From: Burkholderia sp. WSM2232
GTDB lineage: Bacteria > Pseudomonadota > Gammaproteobacteria > Burkholderiales > Burkholderiaceae
Reading direction: 5' to 3'
Assembly (NCBI RefSeq): GCF_000472545.1
Contig: NZ_KI421432.1
Span: 124,001 to 188,000, forward strand
Length of the DNA stretch: 64,000 nucleotides
Part shown: positions 33,518 to 41,604 of the stretch, one piece after another
How positions within the stretch are numbered: the first letter of the stretch is position 1
Layout: every line of letters begins with the position of its first letter
Notes under the pieces: model-generated
Database searches by the model: none
The model's input: only the letters and a program-made list of their open reading frames with translations
What the model was told of the DNA's origin: nothing
Translations under genes and position numbers: made by a program

Positions 33518-33551
33518 TAAAAAAGCCGACACCGGACAAACCGGTGTCGGC
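33518..33551 (-). terminator. Orphan intrinsic terminator (minus strand)
   Basis: An 11-bp perfect stem (GCCGACACCGG at 33525-33535 with its complement at 33541-33551), a 5-nt loop and six T on the minus strand (33524-33519) make a textbook terminator. No minus-strand gene is recognised between it and the PQQ dehydrogenase start. The rest of 33416-33838 shows nothing convincing. Confidence 0.75.
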
Positions 33552-33838
33552 CAAGTACTGATTCAAACACACATGGTAGGGATCAGCTACCAGGTAGCCG
33601 GGATTACGGCAGCGTCGGCGCAATCTTTAATTTTTCGCGGTGAGCCGGGTGGCTGGTGCATGACGGCGTGCTTGCCTCGCTGCCGGGCCCCGCCCTTGCG
33701 GTGTGGCGTGCGCCGCCAGGGTTTTGTCCCCACGCTCTGACGCTCGCGCTGGCAGCGCCTCGTTCGCGATGCCAATATCAGATCATCACGCCGGTGCGTG
33801 AGCTGTCTCGTACTTCACTTAGTGAGCGGGAGGATAAA

Positions 33839-35200
33839 GTGCCGCGCTCTATCGCCAGGTGGTTGATCCCGAGTCATCTGATCGCCGCGCTCGCGGCGTT
33901 GCTGATGTTGCCCTTCCTGAGCCTCACGGTGGGTGTGCGCGTGACGCATGCCGCTGCGCCCGTGCAGGCCGTCACTTGCGAAGCTGTCTCCACGACGCGG
34001 CCGCAGCCCGTGCTTCCAAAAGGGTTCACCGAGCAGATCCTGTACAAAGGCTGCCTCAATCAGCCCACCGCCATCAGTTTCAATTCGGATAAAACGCGGG
34101 TTTTCGTCGCAGAGAAAGGCGGGCGCGTGTGGAATTGCGAGGTGGCCTCGCCCACCTGTACGTTATTTGCTGACCTGAGCAGCGAGGTCTGCAACCAGGA
34201 CGATCGCGGGCTTCTCGGGCTTGCCGTCGACCCGTTGAACGATGCGAAGGTCTACGTTCTCTACACGACGCCTCGCGCCGCCGGAGCATGCAGCGGATAT
34301 TTTCCGACCGCCGGGCAGCTCTCCCTGGTCACGGCTGCCGGCGAAACGAAAATCCTGCCCGCAGCCGGCGCAACCAGCCAGACGTGGTGCTTTTACTCGC
34401 AGTCTCATAGTATTGGCGCCCTCGTGTTCGGCAGCGACAACAAGACGCTCTTCGTGAGCGCGGGCGACGGCTCCAACTTCCAGCAAGTGGACTACGGCCA
34501 GCTGGACAACGCTTGCGGAGACGGCACCAACCTGCCGCAAGGGTCGTTTCGCAGCCAGGGCGTCTCGCCATACAGCGACGGCGTCATTCTGCGTATCACG
34601 AACCCCGGCACGGGCACGCAAAGCGTCGCGACGATCGCCAACGGCTTGCGCAACCCGTTCCGCTTTGCCCGCGCGCCTGGCTCGACGGACGACCTGTATA
34701 TCGGCAACGTGGGCTGGAACACGTGGGAATCCATTGACCACGCGAGCATTGCCGGCCAGAACTTCGGCTGGCCGTGCTACGAAGGCCCGAACACGCAGCC
34801 CGACTATCAGGCCACGAACTATTGCGGCAGCGTTGGCGGCGTCACCGCGCCATTTTTCGCTTACGGCCACCAGAGCTACGTTTCGGACGAGGACAGAAAG
34901 GGCAAGACCTGCGGTGGCCGGCCCTCGGGCGGCGGGCCGGATCAGAACGGCAGCGTGATCTCGGCAATCGGCTTTACCGACGGCACGAGCCGCACTTATC
35001 CCGCGCCGTATGACAAGGCCTTGTATTTCGGCGACATTCTGCGCAAATGCATCTGGACGATGCAGCCTCCCGATAACACGCCGCGAACCTTTGCCAAGGC
35101 TTTGGAGGGCGGACCGGTAGACTTGAAGACCGGTCCGGCAGGCGATCTTTTTTACGTTGACCTGATTACCAGCACGGTCAGGCGCATCAGTCACAAGTAG
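33839..35200 (+). CDS. PQQ-dependent sugar dehydrogenase family protein
   Basis: This 453-residue exported protein has an N-terminal hydrophobic signal (LIAALAALLMLPFLSLTVG, cleaved near THAAA) and a six-bladed propeller of the soluble glucose/sorbosone dehydrogenase type: VFVAEKGGRVW, DDRGLLGLAVDP, FVSAGDGSNFQQVDYG, NGLRNPFRFAR and FYVDLITSTVRR. The GTG at 33839 follows GGGAGG; the frame extends upstream to 33656 without signal or RBS. It would use PQQ and Ca2+ in the periplasm to oxidise a sugar or related polyol. No pqq synthesis genes are in the window. Confidence 0.85.
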   Translation: MPRSIARWLIPSHLIAALAALLMLPFLSLTVGVRVTHAAAPVQAVTCEAVSTTRPQPVLPKGFTEQILYKGCLNQPTAISFNSDKTRVFVAEKGGRVWNCEVASPTCTLFADLSSEVCNQDDRGLLGLAVDPLNDAKVYVLYTTPRAAGACSGYFPTAGQLSLVTAAGETKILPAAGATSQTWCFYSQSHSIGALVFGSDNKTLFVSAGDGSNFQQVDYGQLDNACGDGTNLPQGSFRSQGVSPYSDGVILRITNPGTGTQSVATIANGLRNPFRFARAPGSTDDLYIGNVGWNTWESIDHASIAGQNFGWPCYEGPNTQPDYQATNYCGSVGGVTAPFFAYGHQSYVSDEDRKGKTCGGRPSGGGPDQNGSVISAIGFTDGTSRTYPAPYDKALYFGDILRKCIWTMQPPDNTPRTFAKALEGGPVDLKTGPAGDLFYVDLITSTVRRISHK

Positions 35201-35293
35201 GCGCGGCGGGCGGGTTGGCCGCGCGTCGCGAGTTGTGGCGTGACGTGAAGTGCTGCAGCGACCTGGGCCGCTGACGCGAACCGGTCATATGGA

Positions 35294-35349
35294 TGCGGCC
35301 GGCGAGGTGCGGCCGGCGAGGTGTGGCCGGCCAGGTGTGGCCAGCCCGG
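35294..35349. repeat. Four 14-bp tandem repeats
   Basis: Two identical TGCGGCCGGCGAGG units are followed by two variants (TGTGGCCGGCCAGG and TGTGGCCAGCCCGG). They lie in the 214-bp gap between the sugar dehydrogenase and the alcohol dehydrogenase, where the two genes converge. No coding role is seen. Confidence 0.8.
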
Positions 35350-35414
35350 CGCTGCAGCGATGCGGCTCACTTCATGTGACCGCATCGAGCTTGCACAGCC
35401 GTTGCCTGGCTTCG

Positions 35415-36431
35415 TCAGCCCATCTTCAGCACCACGCGGAAACGGGCGTCGCCGCTCATCATCCGTTCATAGGCTTCGGCCGCGCGCTCGAGCGGAAATT
35501 CTTCGATCATCGGCTTGACGCCGGACAGCGCGCTGAACGCGAGCGTGTCCTGCGAATCCGCTGACGTCCCCGACGGCCAGCCCTGAATCGAACTGCGCCC
35601 CATGATGAATTGCGCGATCGGTACCTCGACGGGCTCTTCCGAAATGCCGACCATGATCAGCTTGCCGTTCAGGCCCAAGCCGCCGACCGCCGCGCTCATG
35701 GCCTTGCCGCTCGTCACCGTAGCGAGAATGACGCGCGCGCCGCCGAGCTTCTGCAGTTCCTCGGCAACGTTTTGTGCGCGGCTGTCGATGTAGTGGTGAG
35801 CGCCCAACTCCTTCGCGAGCGACGCTTTGTCCTGCCCGCGCGCGATCGCAACGGTCCGGAAGCCCATTTTCCGCGCGAACTGCACGCCGAGATGCCCAAG
35901 CCCGCCCACCCCGAGGATGGCGACGACATCGCCCGCGCGCGCGCCGCTATTGCGCAGTGCGTTATAGGTGGTGATGCCCGCGCACAGCAGCGGCGCGGCA
36001 TCGGTGTCCGACAGGTCGTCGGGAATGCTGGCCAACGCCTCGACCGGCGCGACGACGAACTCCGCATAACCGCCGTCGTAGCTGATGCCCGGTATTTGCG
36101 CTCTCTCGCAGAGCACGAAGTCGCCCTGACGGCACCGCGCGCAGCGCCCGCAATGACCGCCGTGCCAGCCGACGCCCACGCGCTGCCCCACTGACCATCC
36201 CTCGATGCCTGCGCCGAGCGCGTCGATCACGCCGGCAATTTCGTGTCCCGGAACTCGCGGAAATTGCAGACCGGGCCAGTGGCCTTCCTTGGTCAGCGAA
36301 TCGCTATGACAGATTCCGCACGCCTGCACCTTGATCCGGACCTGGCCGTCGCCCGGCTGCGGGATATCCCGCTCGACCACCGTTAACGGCCCGCCTGCTG
36401 CGTCAACCTGTACCGCTTTCATGCTGGACAT
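35415..36431 (-). CDS. Zinc-dependent alcohol dehydrogenase
   Basis: The 338-residue medium-chain dehydrogenase has the catalytic zinc site (ACGICHSD with Cys, PGHEIAG with His-Glu), the structural zinc lobe (HCGRCARCRQGDFVLCE), the NAD site (ILGVGGLGHLGVQFARKMG) and a full C-terminal domain. All ligands are present. The ATG at 36431 has GAGGTG upstream; the frame to 36866 is rejected. It is downstream of the SDR gene on the same strand but separated by 446 bp, so it is probably a separate unit. The substrate is unknown; the closest family members act on primary alcohols and aldehydes. Confidence 0.9.
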   Translation of the reverse strand: MSSMKAVQVDAAGGPLTVVERDIPQPGDGQVRIKVQACGICHSDSLTKEGHWPGLQFPRVPGHEIAGVIDALGAGIEGWSVGQRVGVGWHGGHCGRCARCRQGDFVLCERAQIPGISYDGGYAEFVVAPVEALASIPDDLSDTDAAPLLCAGITTYNALRNSGARAGDVVAILGVGGLGHLGVQFARKMGFRTVAIARGQDKASLAKELGAHHYIDSRAQNVAEELQKLGGARVILATVTSGKAMSAAVGGLGLNGKLIMVGISEEPVEVPIAQFIMGRSSIQGWPSGTSADSQDTLAFSALSGVKPMIEEFPLERAAEAYERMMSGDARFRVVLKMG

Positions 36432-36877
36432 GGATTTCACCTCGCTTCTCGTGGATGAGATAGGCGCTCGGGGACGGCAAGTGCCAGACAGCGCGCGGCG
36501 GCAGATCGACGCTCCGGGCTTTCCTCGCGCGACACGCGGACGATCCGCGCCGGCGCGACAGCGCGAACTCATTGACCATAGTGAAAAACGAGGTGAAATC
36601 CAACCTGCGCGTCGAGTGGCAAGACGCCTTATGTTCTGCGTTGTTGTCGGCTTCCAGAGGAAGCCGACGTCCGGACCACGCGACTCATCCGTCGCAGGCA
36701 AACCGTCAGCCCGCTGCGAGCGCCGCGAGAGAGCCGACTCCCTATGGTGGCGAGTCGGCGGGCTTCGTGATGACCTGCGGGGCAGTTCGATAGCGCCGTC
36801 ATTCCCTTCCGGGAGATCGGGGCGTGAAGGGCGAGACTGGCCAGATGCGGAAAACTCCGCCCGCATCCCCGCCGCGC
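36432..36877. other. Intergenic region with two hairpins
   Basis: No gene is recognised. GTCGGCTTC-N5-GAAGCCGAC (36646-36668) and GCCGACTC-N11-GAGTCGGC (36733-36759) are perfect inverted repeats without T-runs. They could end the SDR transcript or cap RNA ends. The ADH promoter should lie near 36440-36500. Confidence 0.5.
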
Positions 36878-37642
36878 CTAGATCTGTTGCTGCCCGCCAT
36901 CGACGAACAGTTCGGCGCCGTTCACGAAACTTGCATCGTCGGACGCGAGGAACAGCGCGGCGCTCGCTATTTCAGCCGCCTCGCCGAGACGGCCCATTGG
37001 GATCTGAGCGGCGAGGTAATCGGCGAGGCCTTGCTGCTGGGCCGCGTCCGGACCGGCGAGATCCAGCAAGCCGGGCGTACGCGTGGCGCCCGGGCTGATC
37101 GTGTTCACGCGGATGCGGCGCTCCTTCAGATCGAGAATCCAGCTGCGTGCGAAGGCCCGCACTGCCGCCTTGGAGGCCGAGTACACGCTGAATGCCGGCG
37201 TGCCCCCGCTGCCTGCCGTCGAACCGGTCAGGATCACCGATGCACCTTCCGCAAGCAGCGGCAGAGCCTTTTGCACGGTGAACAGCACGCCCTTGACGTT
37301 ACGGTCGAATGTGTCGTCGAAGTGCTCCTCGGTAATGCTGCCAAGCGGCAGCATCGAGCCGCCGCCGGCATTCGCAAACAGCACGTCGAGGCGTCCGTGC
37401 TCTTCCTTGATCTGCGCATAGAGCGCATCGAGTTCGCCGAGCTTGGTTGAATCGACCCGTACGCCCGTCGCCTTGCCGCCGGCTTCGCGAATCGCCTTCA
37501 CGGCCGAATCGAGCTCTGCCTGACGACGGCCCGTGAGGTAGACGTGCGCGCCTTCCGCGGCGAAGCGCTGCGCGCTGGCGAGGCCAATGCCGCTGGTCGC
37601 GCCGGTAACGAGTGCGATCTTGTTTTCCAGTTTGCGTGTCAT
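36878..37642 (-). CDS. SDR family oxidoreductase
   Basis: This 254-residue classical short-chain dehydrogenase has the cofactor site (VTGATSGIG), NAGGGS, the catalytic Ser in ILTGSTAGSGG and an intact YSASKAA motif, followed by ISPGATRTPG. RBS AAGGAG precedes the ATG at 37642. It is divergent from a LysR gene, with both starts within about 140 bp, so the LysR protein probably regulates it. An Arg in VYLTGRRQ suggests NADP(H) preference. The substrate is unknown. Confidence 0.9.
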   Translation of the reverse strand: MTRKLENKIALVTGATSGIGLASAQRFAAEGAHVYLTGRRQAELDSAVKAIREAGGKATGVRVDSTKLGELDALYAQIKEEHGRLDVLFANAGGGSMLPLGSITEEHFDDTFDRNVKGVLFTVQKALPLLAEGASVILTGSTAGSGGTPAFSVYSASKAAVRAFARSWILDLKERRIRVNTISPGATRTPGLLDLAGPDAAQQQGLADYLAAQIPMGRLGEAAEIASAALFLASDDASFVNGAELFVDGGQQQI

Positions 37643-37744
37643 GGTGCTGCTCCTTCGAATGAGTGGGTCGGTAACCGCGCCCAGTGTTATGTGCTGCCGT
37701 GTGAGAAGAATATCGACGCATCGGCGCATTCGAAATAGAATCAA

Positions 37745-37763
37745 TTGCAATCCAACGTTGCAA
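37745..37763. promoter_or_regulatory. Possible LysR operator between SDR and LysR genes
   Basis: Two TTGCAA boxes (37745-37750 and 37758-37763) with 7 nt between lie in the divergent intergenic region, 20 nt before the LysR start. The AT-rich, partly symmetric layout suits a LysR-type recognition site. Confidence 0.4.
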
Positions 37764-37783
37764 AAATGAAAAGATGAGGAACG

Positions 37784-38701
37784 ATGGCGAAGCTGCCTGA
37801 TTTCGAAGGACTCGCGATGTTCGCCAAGGTGGCGGAGGAAGGATCATTCGCGGCTGCGGCGCGGGCGATGGGCGTGTCGGTGGCCACCGTCTCGCGCGGC
37901 GTGGCCCGTCTCGAGGACCGGTTGGGCGCGCGGCTTTTCAACCGCACATCGCGCCAGCTCTCGCTTACCGAGTTTGGCCGCACGATCTGCGAGAAGGCCG
38001 GCGAGATCTATCGGCAGGCCGAGGAGGCGGAAAGCGCCGCACGCGAAATGTCGGTGCAGCCGCGCGGCCTCGTGCGCCTCGCCGTGCCTATGTCGTTCGG
38101 GCTGCGCTGGGTCGCGCCGTTACTGCCCGCCTTCTTTCGGGCTTACCCGGAGGTGTCGATCGACCTGCATCTGTCCGACGCGTCGGTCGATCTGGTTGCC
38201 GAGGGTTTCGACGCCGCGCTGCGCATTGCGGCATTGCCGGATTCGTCGCTGATCGCGCGACGGTTGTGCGCGGTGACGCAGTACGTGGTCGCGTCACCGC
38301 AATACCTGGAGCGCGAGGGACGGCCCACGCATCCACGCGAGCTCGTCGACCGGCCATGCCTTTCGTACGCCTATCGTGCGCGCAGCGAGGTATGGCGCTT
38401 CACGAACGACGCGGGCGAAGAAGAACCAGTCGTGCCGACCGGACCGTTGCGCGTGACGAATTCCGATGCGCTGTTGCCCATGCTGCTCGATGGCCTCGCA
38501 ATCGCCGAGCTGCCGGAGTTCATCGCCGGCGAATACCTGGCCGATGGCCGGCTGCAAACCATTCTCACCGACTGGTCGCTCACCAGGGGCGGCCTTTACT
38601 TCGTCACGCCGTCGGCGCGCGCGCGGCCCGCGAAGGTGCGCGTGCTGTCCGACTACTTCGCCGAACATCTGTCCGATCCGACGTGGCGATGGCCGAAGTA
38701 G
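37784..38701 (+). CDS. LysR family transcriptional regulator
   Basis: The 305-residue protein has the LysR wHTH (AMFAKVAEEGSFAAAARAMG, then SVATVSRGVARLEDRLGARL) and an effector domain of the DhcR/AaeR-like branch (PRGLVRLAVPMSFGLRWVAP, DAALRIAALPDSSL). GAGG precedes the ATG at 37784. It is divergent from the SDR gene and is the likely regulator of it. The inducer is unknown. Confidence 0.9.
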   Translation: MAKLPDFEGLAMFAKVAEEGSFAAAARAMGVSVATVSRGVARLEDRLGARLFNRTSRQLSLTEFGRTICEKAGEIYRQAEEAESAAREMSVQPRGLVRLAVPMSFGLRWVAPLLPAFFRAYPEVSIDLHLSDASVDLVAEGFDAALRIAALPDSSLIARRLCAVTQYVVASPQYLEREGRPTHPRELVDRPCLSYAYRARSEVWRFTNDAGEEEPVVPTGPLRVTNSDALLPMLLDGLAIAELPEFIAGEYLADGRLQTILTDWSLTRGGLYFVTPSARARPAKVRVLSDYFAEHLSDPTWRWPK

Positions 38702-38840
38702 CCACGGCGGCTGCACGTCGCCGCACGTCGCTCACTGCGCGCAACTGATCGCTGCGGCCCGGCTTTCGCATTTTCAGGTGGGGTGGAATAAAGCACCGGC
38801 TGCCGTGTTCACCCGTATAGAACATCACCAGGGAAGAGCG

Positions 38841-39338
38841 ATGACTGTAGTTAATACTCCGAAGCATGTTATCCGACTCGCGCTCGTGGTTTGCCTGTCT
38901 TGCGCGATGGCGCCTGCCTCATTCGCAGCGAGCGCCGGCACGCACACTGAAGCCGGGCCGGAAGCGGCGTTCCTCGAAGAGAACGAAATAGCAATGACGA
39001 AGATGATGGACGGCATGGATGCCAAACCGTCAGGCGATGTCGATAAAGATTTCGTCGCGATGATGATGCCGCACCATCAAGGCGCGATCGATATGGCGCA
39101 AGCCGAACTCAGGCACGGAAAGAACGAGCAATTGCGCCGGATCGCGCAGGAAATCATCGTCGAGCAACAGCAGGAAATTGTCGCCATGCGCATTGCGTTG
39201 GGGCAGCCTTTGCCGCCGTCGGCCGCGGCGCCGGATCAGATTGGTCCGGGCAACGCATCAAGTCCGGCCGTGCAGCCGGCGCACCACAGCATGCACAGCA
39301 TGTCCAGGTCGATGTCCAATCACGAGGATCAGCAATGA
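38841..39338 (+). CDS. DUF305 family exported protein
   Basis: This 165-residue protein has a signal peptide (LALVVCLSCAMAPASFAAS) and a DUF305 helical domain. The domain holds the metal-binding-like MMMPHHQGAIDMAQAEL and EIIVEQQQEIVAM segments, and the C-terminus is rich in His and Met (HHSMHSMSRSMS). His and Met clusters suggest copper or another soft metal. Its stop overlaps the next ATG (ATGA), so it is coupled with the beta-propeller gene. GGGAAGAG precedes the ATG at 38841. Confidence 0.88.
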   Translation: MTVVNTPKHVIRLALVVCLSCAMAPASFAASAGTHTEAGPEAAFLEENEIAMTKMMDGMDAKPSGDVDKDFVAMMMPHHQGAIDMAQAELRHGKNEQLRRIAQEIIVEQQQEIVAMRIALGQPLPPSAAAPDQIGPGNASSPAVQPAHHSMHSMSRSMSNHEDQQ

Positions 39339-40813
39339 AGAAGAACATTTCCCGGTTTTGTGTCGCCGCGGGCCTCGCTGGCTTCGCGCTTGGCGGCTCT
39401 GCGTGGGCCGGTCAGGCACCCGGCGCGGCCAGCGCACCTGATATCGCTGTCAGCCATCACGACCGCGTTTATGCAGCCGAGCAGTTCTCCAATACCGTCT
39501 CTGTGACGGACCCCGCGGACAACCGGCTGCTTGGCGTGATCCGGCTGGGCGATCCTGCGCCGACGAATTTCAGCCCGCTGTATCGCGGTCAGGTGCTGGT
39601 TCACGGCATGGGGTTCTCGCCCGACCACAAGACAATCGCTGTCGTGTCCATCGGATCGAACTCGGTCTCGTTCATCGACACCGCGACGAATGCCGTAAAA
39701 CACGTGACCTATGTCGGACGCTCACCGCACGAAGCCTTCTTCACGCCCGACGGCAAGGAAGTATGGGTCACCGTGCGCGGCGAGAACTACGTGTCCGTAC
39801 TCGACGCAGTGACGTTCGAAGAAAAGACCCGCATCACGGTGCCCGCCGGCCCCGGCATGCAGATATTCTCGCCGGATGGCAAATATGGGTATGTGTGCTC
39901 GTCGTTCAATCCCGAAACCGACGTGATCTCGGTGGCGGATCACCAGATCGTGGCTAAGGTCAAACAGGATAGTCCTTTCTGTCCGAACATTGCGGCGAGC
40001 CCGGACGGCGACGAGGTGTGGTTCACCCTCAAGGACGTGGGCAGGACGCAGGTGTTCGAAGCTCGGCCGCCCTTCAGGCTTCTGAAGACGCTCGACACCG
40101 GTCCGATCACCAATCACGTGAACCTGGTGAAGAACAGCAATGGCACGTTCGCGTATGTGACCGTGGGCGGACTGAACGAGGTCAAGGTCTATCGCACCGG
40201 CACCTTCGAGCAGGTCGCGACCATTCCTGTCGGCAGTTTGCCGCATGGCATCTGGCCGTCCGGAGACGGTACACGGGTGTATGTCGGCCTTGAAAACGGC
40301 GACGCACTGGCCGCGATCGATACGTTGACCAACAAGGTCATCGCGCAGATTCCGATTGGCCAGGCGCCTCAAGCGGTGACCTACGTTCCGGGCGCGGTGC
40401 CCGAAGGCGACGGCACGCAGAATCTGCAGCCGCTCGGCGTGGCGGGCAACACGGTGCATCTGCATCTGACGGCTGCGGATGCCGGCACTTCGGCGCCGGC
40501 CAATCCGCCTACCAGCGTCGCGCTTTTCGATCAGGGCCTGCTGCAAGTGCTGCAGGCCTCCGTGACGGGGCTCAAACCTAAGCAGCCTTACGTGCTCGGA
40601 CTGTCCGACAACCCAGCCGGCCACGGCGAGATCGAGGGACTCGCCACGTTCATGACGAATCCGGCAGGCTCGGCCATCGTGAATGCAATCGGGCAGATCC
40701 GGCAGGTGGTATCGGTCAACGGGCCGCAGCCGGCCAGCGGCCGCCGCTATCTGGTGATCGCACCGCAGGTGGACGGAAAGCCGGGTTCACCGGTTCAAGT
40801 GCAGGCGCTGTGA
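39335..40813 (+). CDS. YncE-like beta-propeller exported protein
   Basis: This 492-residue protein has a signal peptide ending at SAWA and a seven-bladed propeller of the YVTN/YncE type with repeated strands (NTVSVTDPADNRLLGVIRLG, FIDTATNAVKHVTYVG, VSVLDAVTFEEKTRI, AAIDTLTNKVIAQIPIG). The last 130 residues form an extra domain. It is coupled to the DUF305 gene by a 4-bp overlap and followed by a terminator at 40822-40843. The pair may bind metal in the periplasm, but no enzymatic site is visible. Confidence 0.87.
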   Translation: MKKNISRFCVAAGLAGFALGGSAWAGQAPGAASAPDIAVSHHDRVYAAEQFSNTVSVTDPADNRLLGVIRLGDPAPTNFSPLYRGQVLVHGMGFSPDHKTIAVVSIGSNSVSFIDTATNAVKHVTYVGRSPHEAFFTPDGKEVWVTVRGENYVSVLDAVTFEEKTRITVPAGPGMQIFSPDGKYGYVCSSFNPETDVISVADHQIVAKVKQDSPFCPNIAASPDGDEVWFTLKDVGRTQVFEARPPFRLLKTLDTGPITNHVNLVKNSNGTFAYVTVGGLNEVKVYRTGTFEQVATIPVGSLPHGIWPSGDGTRVYVGLENGDALAAIDTLTNKVIAQIPIGQAPQAVTYVPGAVPEGDGTQNLQPLGVAGNTVHLHLTAADAGTSAPANPPTSVALFDQGLLQVLQASVTGLKPKQPYVLGLSDNPAGHGEIEGLATFMTNPAGSAIVNAIGQIRQVVSVNGPQPASGRRYLVIAPQVDGKPGSPVQVQAL

Positions 40814-40821
40814 TCGTGGCG

Positions 40822-40843
40822 AGGGGCCGCAAGGCCCCTTTTT
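40822..40843 (+). terminator. Intrinsic terminator of the DUF305-propeller operon
   Basis: AGGGGCC-GCAA-GGCCCCT forms a 7-bp GC-rich stem with a tetraloop, followed by TTTTT, 9 bp after the stop codon. Confidence 0.88.
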
Positions 40844-40866
40844 CACATGGCAGGCTGACGCGGACT

Positions 40867-40910
40867 CTGTACCGGACATCATCCTCATAACCGTACAGGT
40901 ACTGTACCGG
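40867..40910. promoter_or_regulatory. CTGTACCGG repeats upstream of the LysE gene
   Basis: CTGTACCGG occurs at 40867-40875 and 40902-40910 (35 bp apart), with an inverted CCGTACAG at 40891-40898 between, ending 50 nt before the LysE start. Mixed direct and inverted repeats are typical of MocR/GntR targets, and a MocR gene lies just downstream. The link is an inference. Confidence 0.5.
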
Positions 40911-40959
40911 CAACGCTGGCTAGAATGCATCAATCCCAGTACGAACACCGGAGTCCGCC

Positions 40960-41586
40960 ATGTTCTCAATCACACTCAGCGCGCTGCCTGCGGGCATTCT
41001 GTTCGCGCTCGTCACCACCGTCACGCCAGGCCCGAACAACACCATGTTGCTGGCCTCGGGCGTCAACTTCGGCTTTCGCCGCACCTTGCCGCACATCTCG
41101 GGCATCAGCGCGGGCGTCGTGCTGTTGATGCTGTCGGTGGGAATCGGGCTCGGCGAGGCTTTCGTCCACTTCCCTGTGCTGTACACGGTACTTGAAGTGG
41201 CAAGCGTCGCTTACCTGCTCTATCTCGCATGGAAGATCGGCACGTCCGGGGAACTGAAGGTCAAGCAGGGCGAACGCCGGCCAATGAAGTTCTACGAAGC
41301 CATCGCGTTCCAGTGGGTGAACCCCAAGGCATGGATGATGGTGCTGACGGCCGCCACGACCATTCATCTGAGCGAGAGCTACAGCATGAACGCGGTTGCA
41401 ATGGCCGTGCTGTTCTATGTGATCGGCTTTCCGTGCATCTGCCTGTGGGCCGGCTTCGGCACCGCGATGCGGCGCGTGTTGTCCGACGCGCGGCGTCTGC
41501 GGGCCTTCAACATCACGATGGCGTTACTGCTCGTGCTGTCGCTGTACCCGATCGCGCTGAAGCTGTTCAACACAGCCACTGCGTGA
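40960..41586 (+). CDS. LysE/RhtB family exporter
   Basis: The 208-residue protein has about six membrane helices and the family N-terminus (ALPAGILFALVTTVTPGPNN), with the conserved NPKAWMMVLTA segment in the middle. LysE/RhtB exporters expel amino acids or analogues by proton antiport. It converges with the MocR regulator (19-bp gap), and its upstream region holds CTGTACCGG repeats that could be MocR sites. The substrate is unknown. Confidence 0.9.
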   Translation: MFSITLSALPAGILFALVTTVTPGPNNTMLLASGVNFGFRRTLPHISGISAGVVLLMLSVGIGLGEAFVHFPVLYTVLEVASVAYLLYLAWKIGTSGELKVKQGERRPMKFYEAIAFQWVNPKAWMMVLTAATTIHLSESYSMNAVAMAVLFYVIGFPCICLWAGFGTAMRRVLSDARRLRAFNITMALLLVLSLYPIALKLFNTATA

Positions 41587-41604
41587 GCCGCGCAACCCGG
41601 GCGG

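Noticed and set aside
33587..33659. Possible PqqA-like short peptide before the PQQ dehydrogenase gene
   Set aside because: The 24-codon frame lacks the conserved Glu and Tyr needed for PQQ formation and has no pqq genes beside it.
35294..35349. Possible CRISPR-like array
   Set aside because: The 14-bp units are contiguous without spacers, so it is a plain tandem repeat.
38785..38821. ECF-type promoter (GGAATAAA with CGTATAG) before the DUF305 gene
   Set aside because: The spacing of about 24 nt between the boxes is too long for an ECF promoter.
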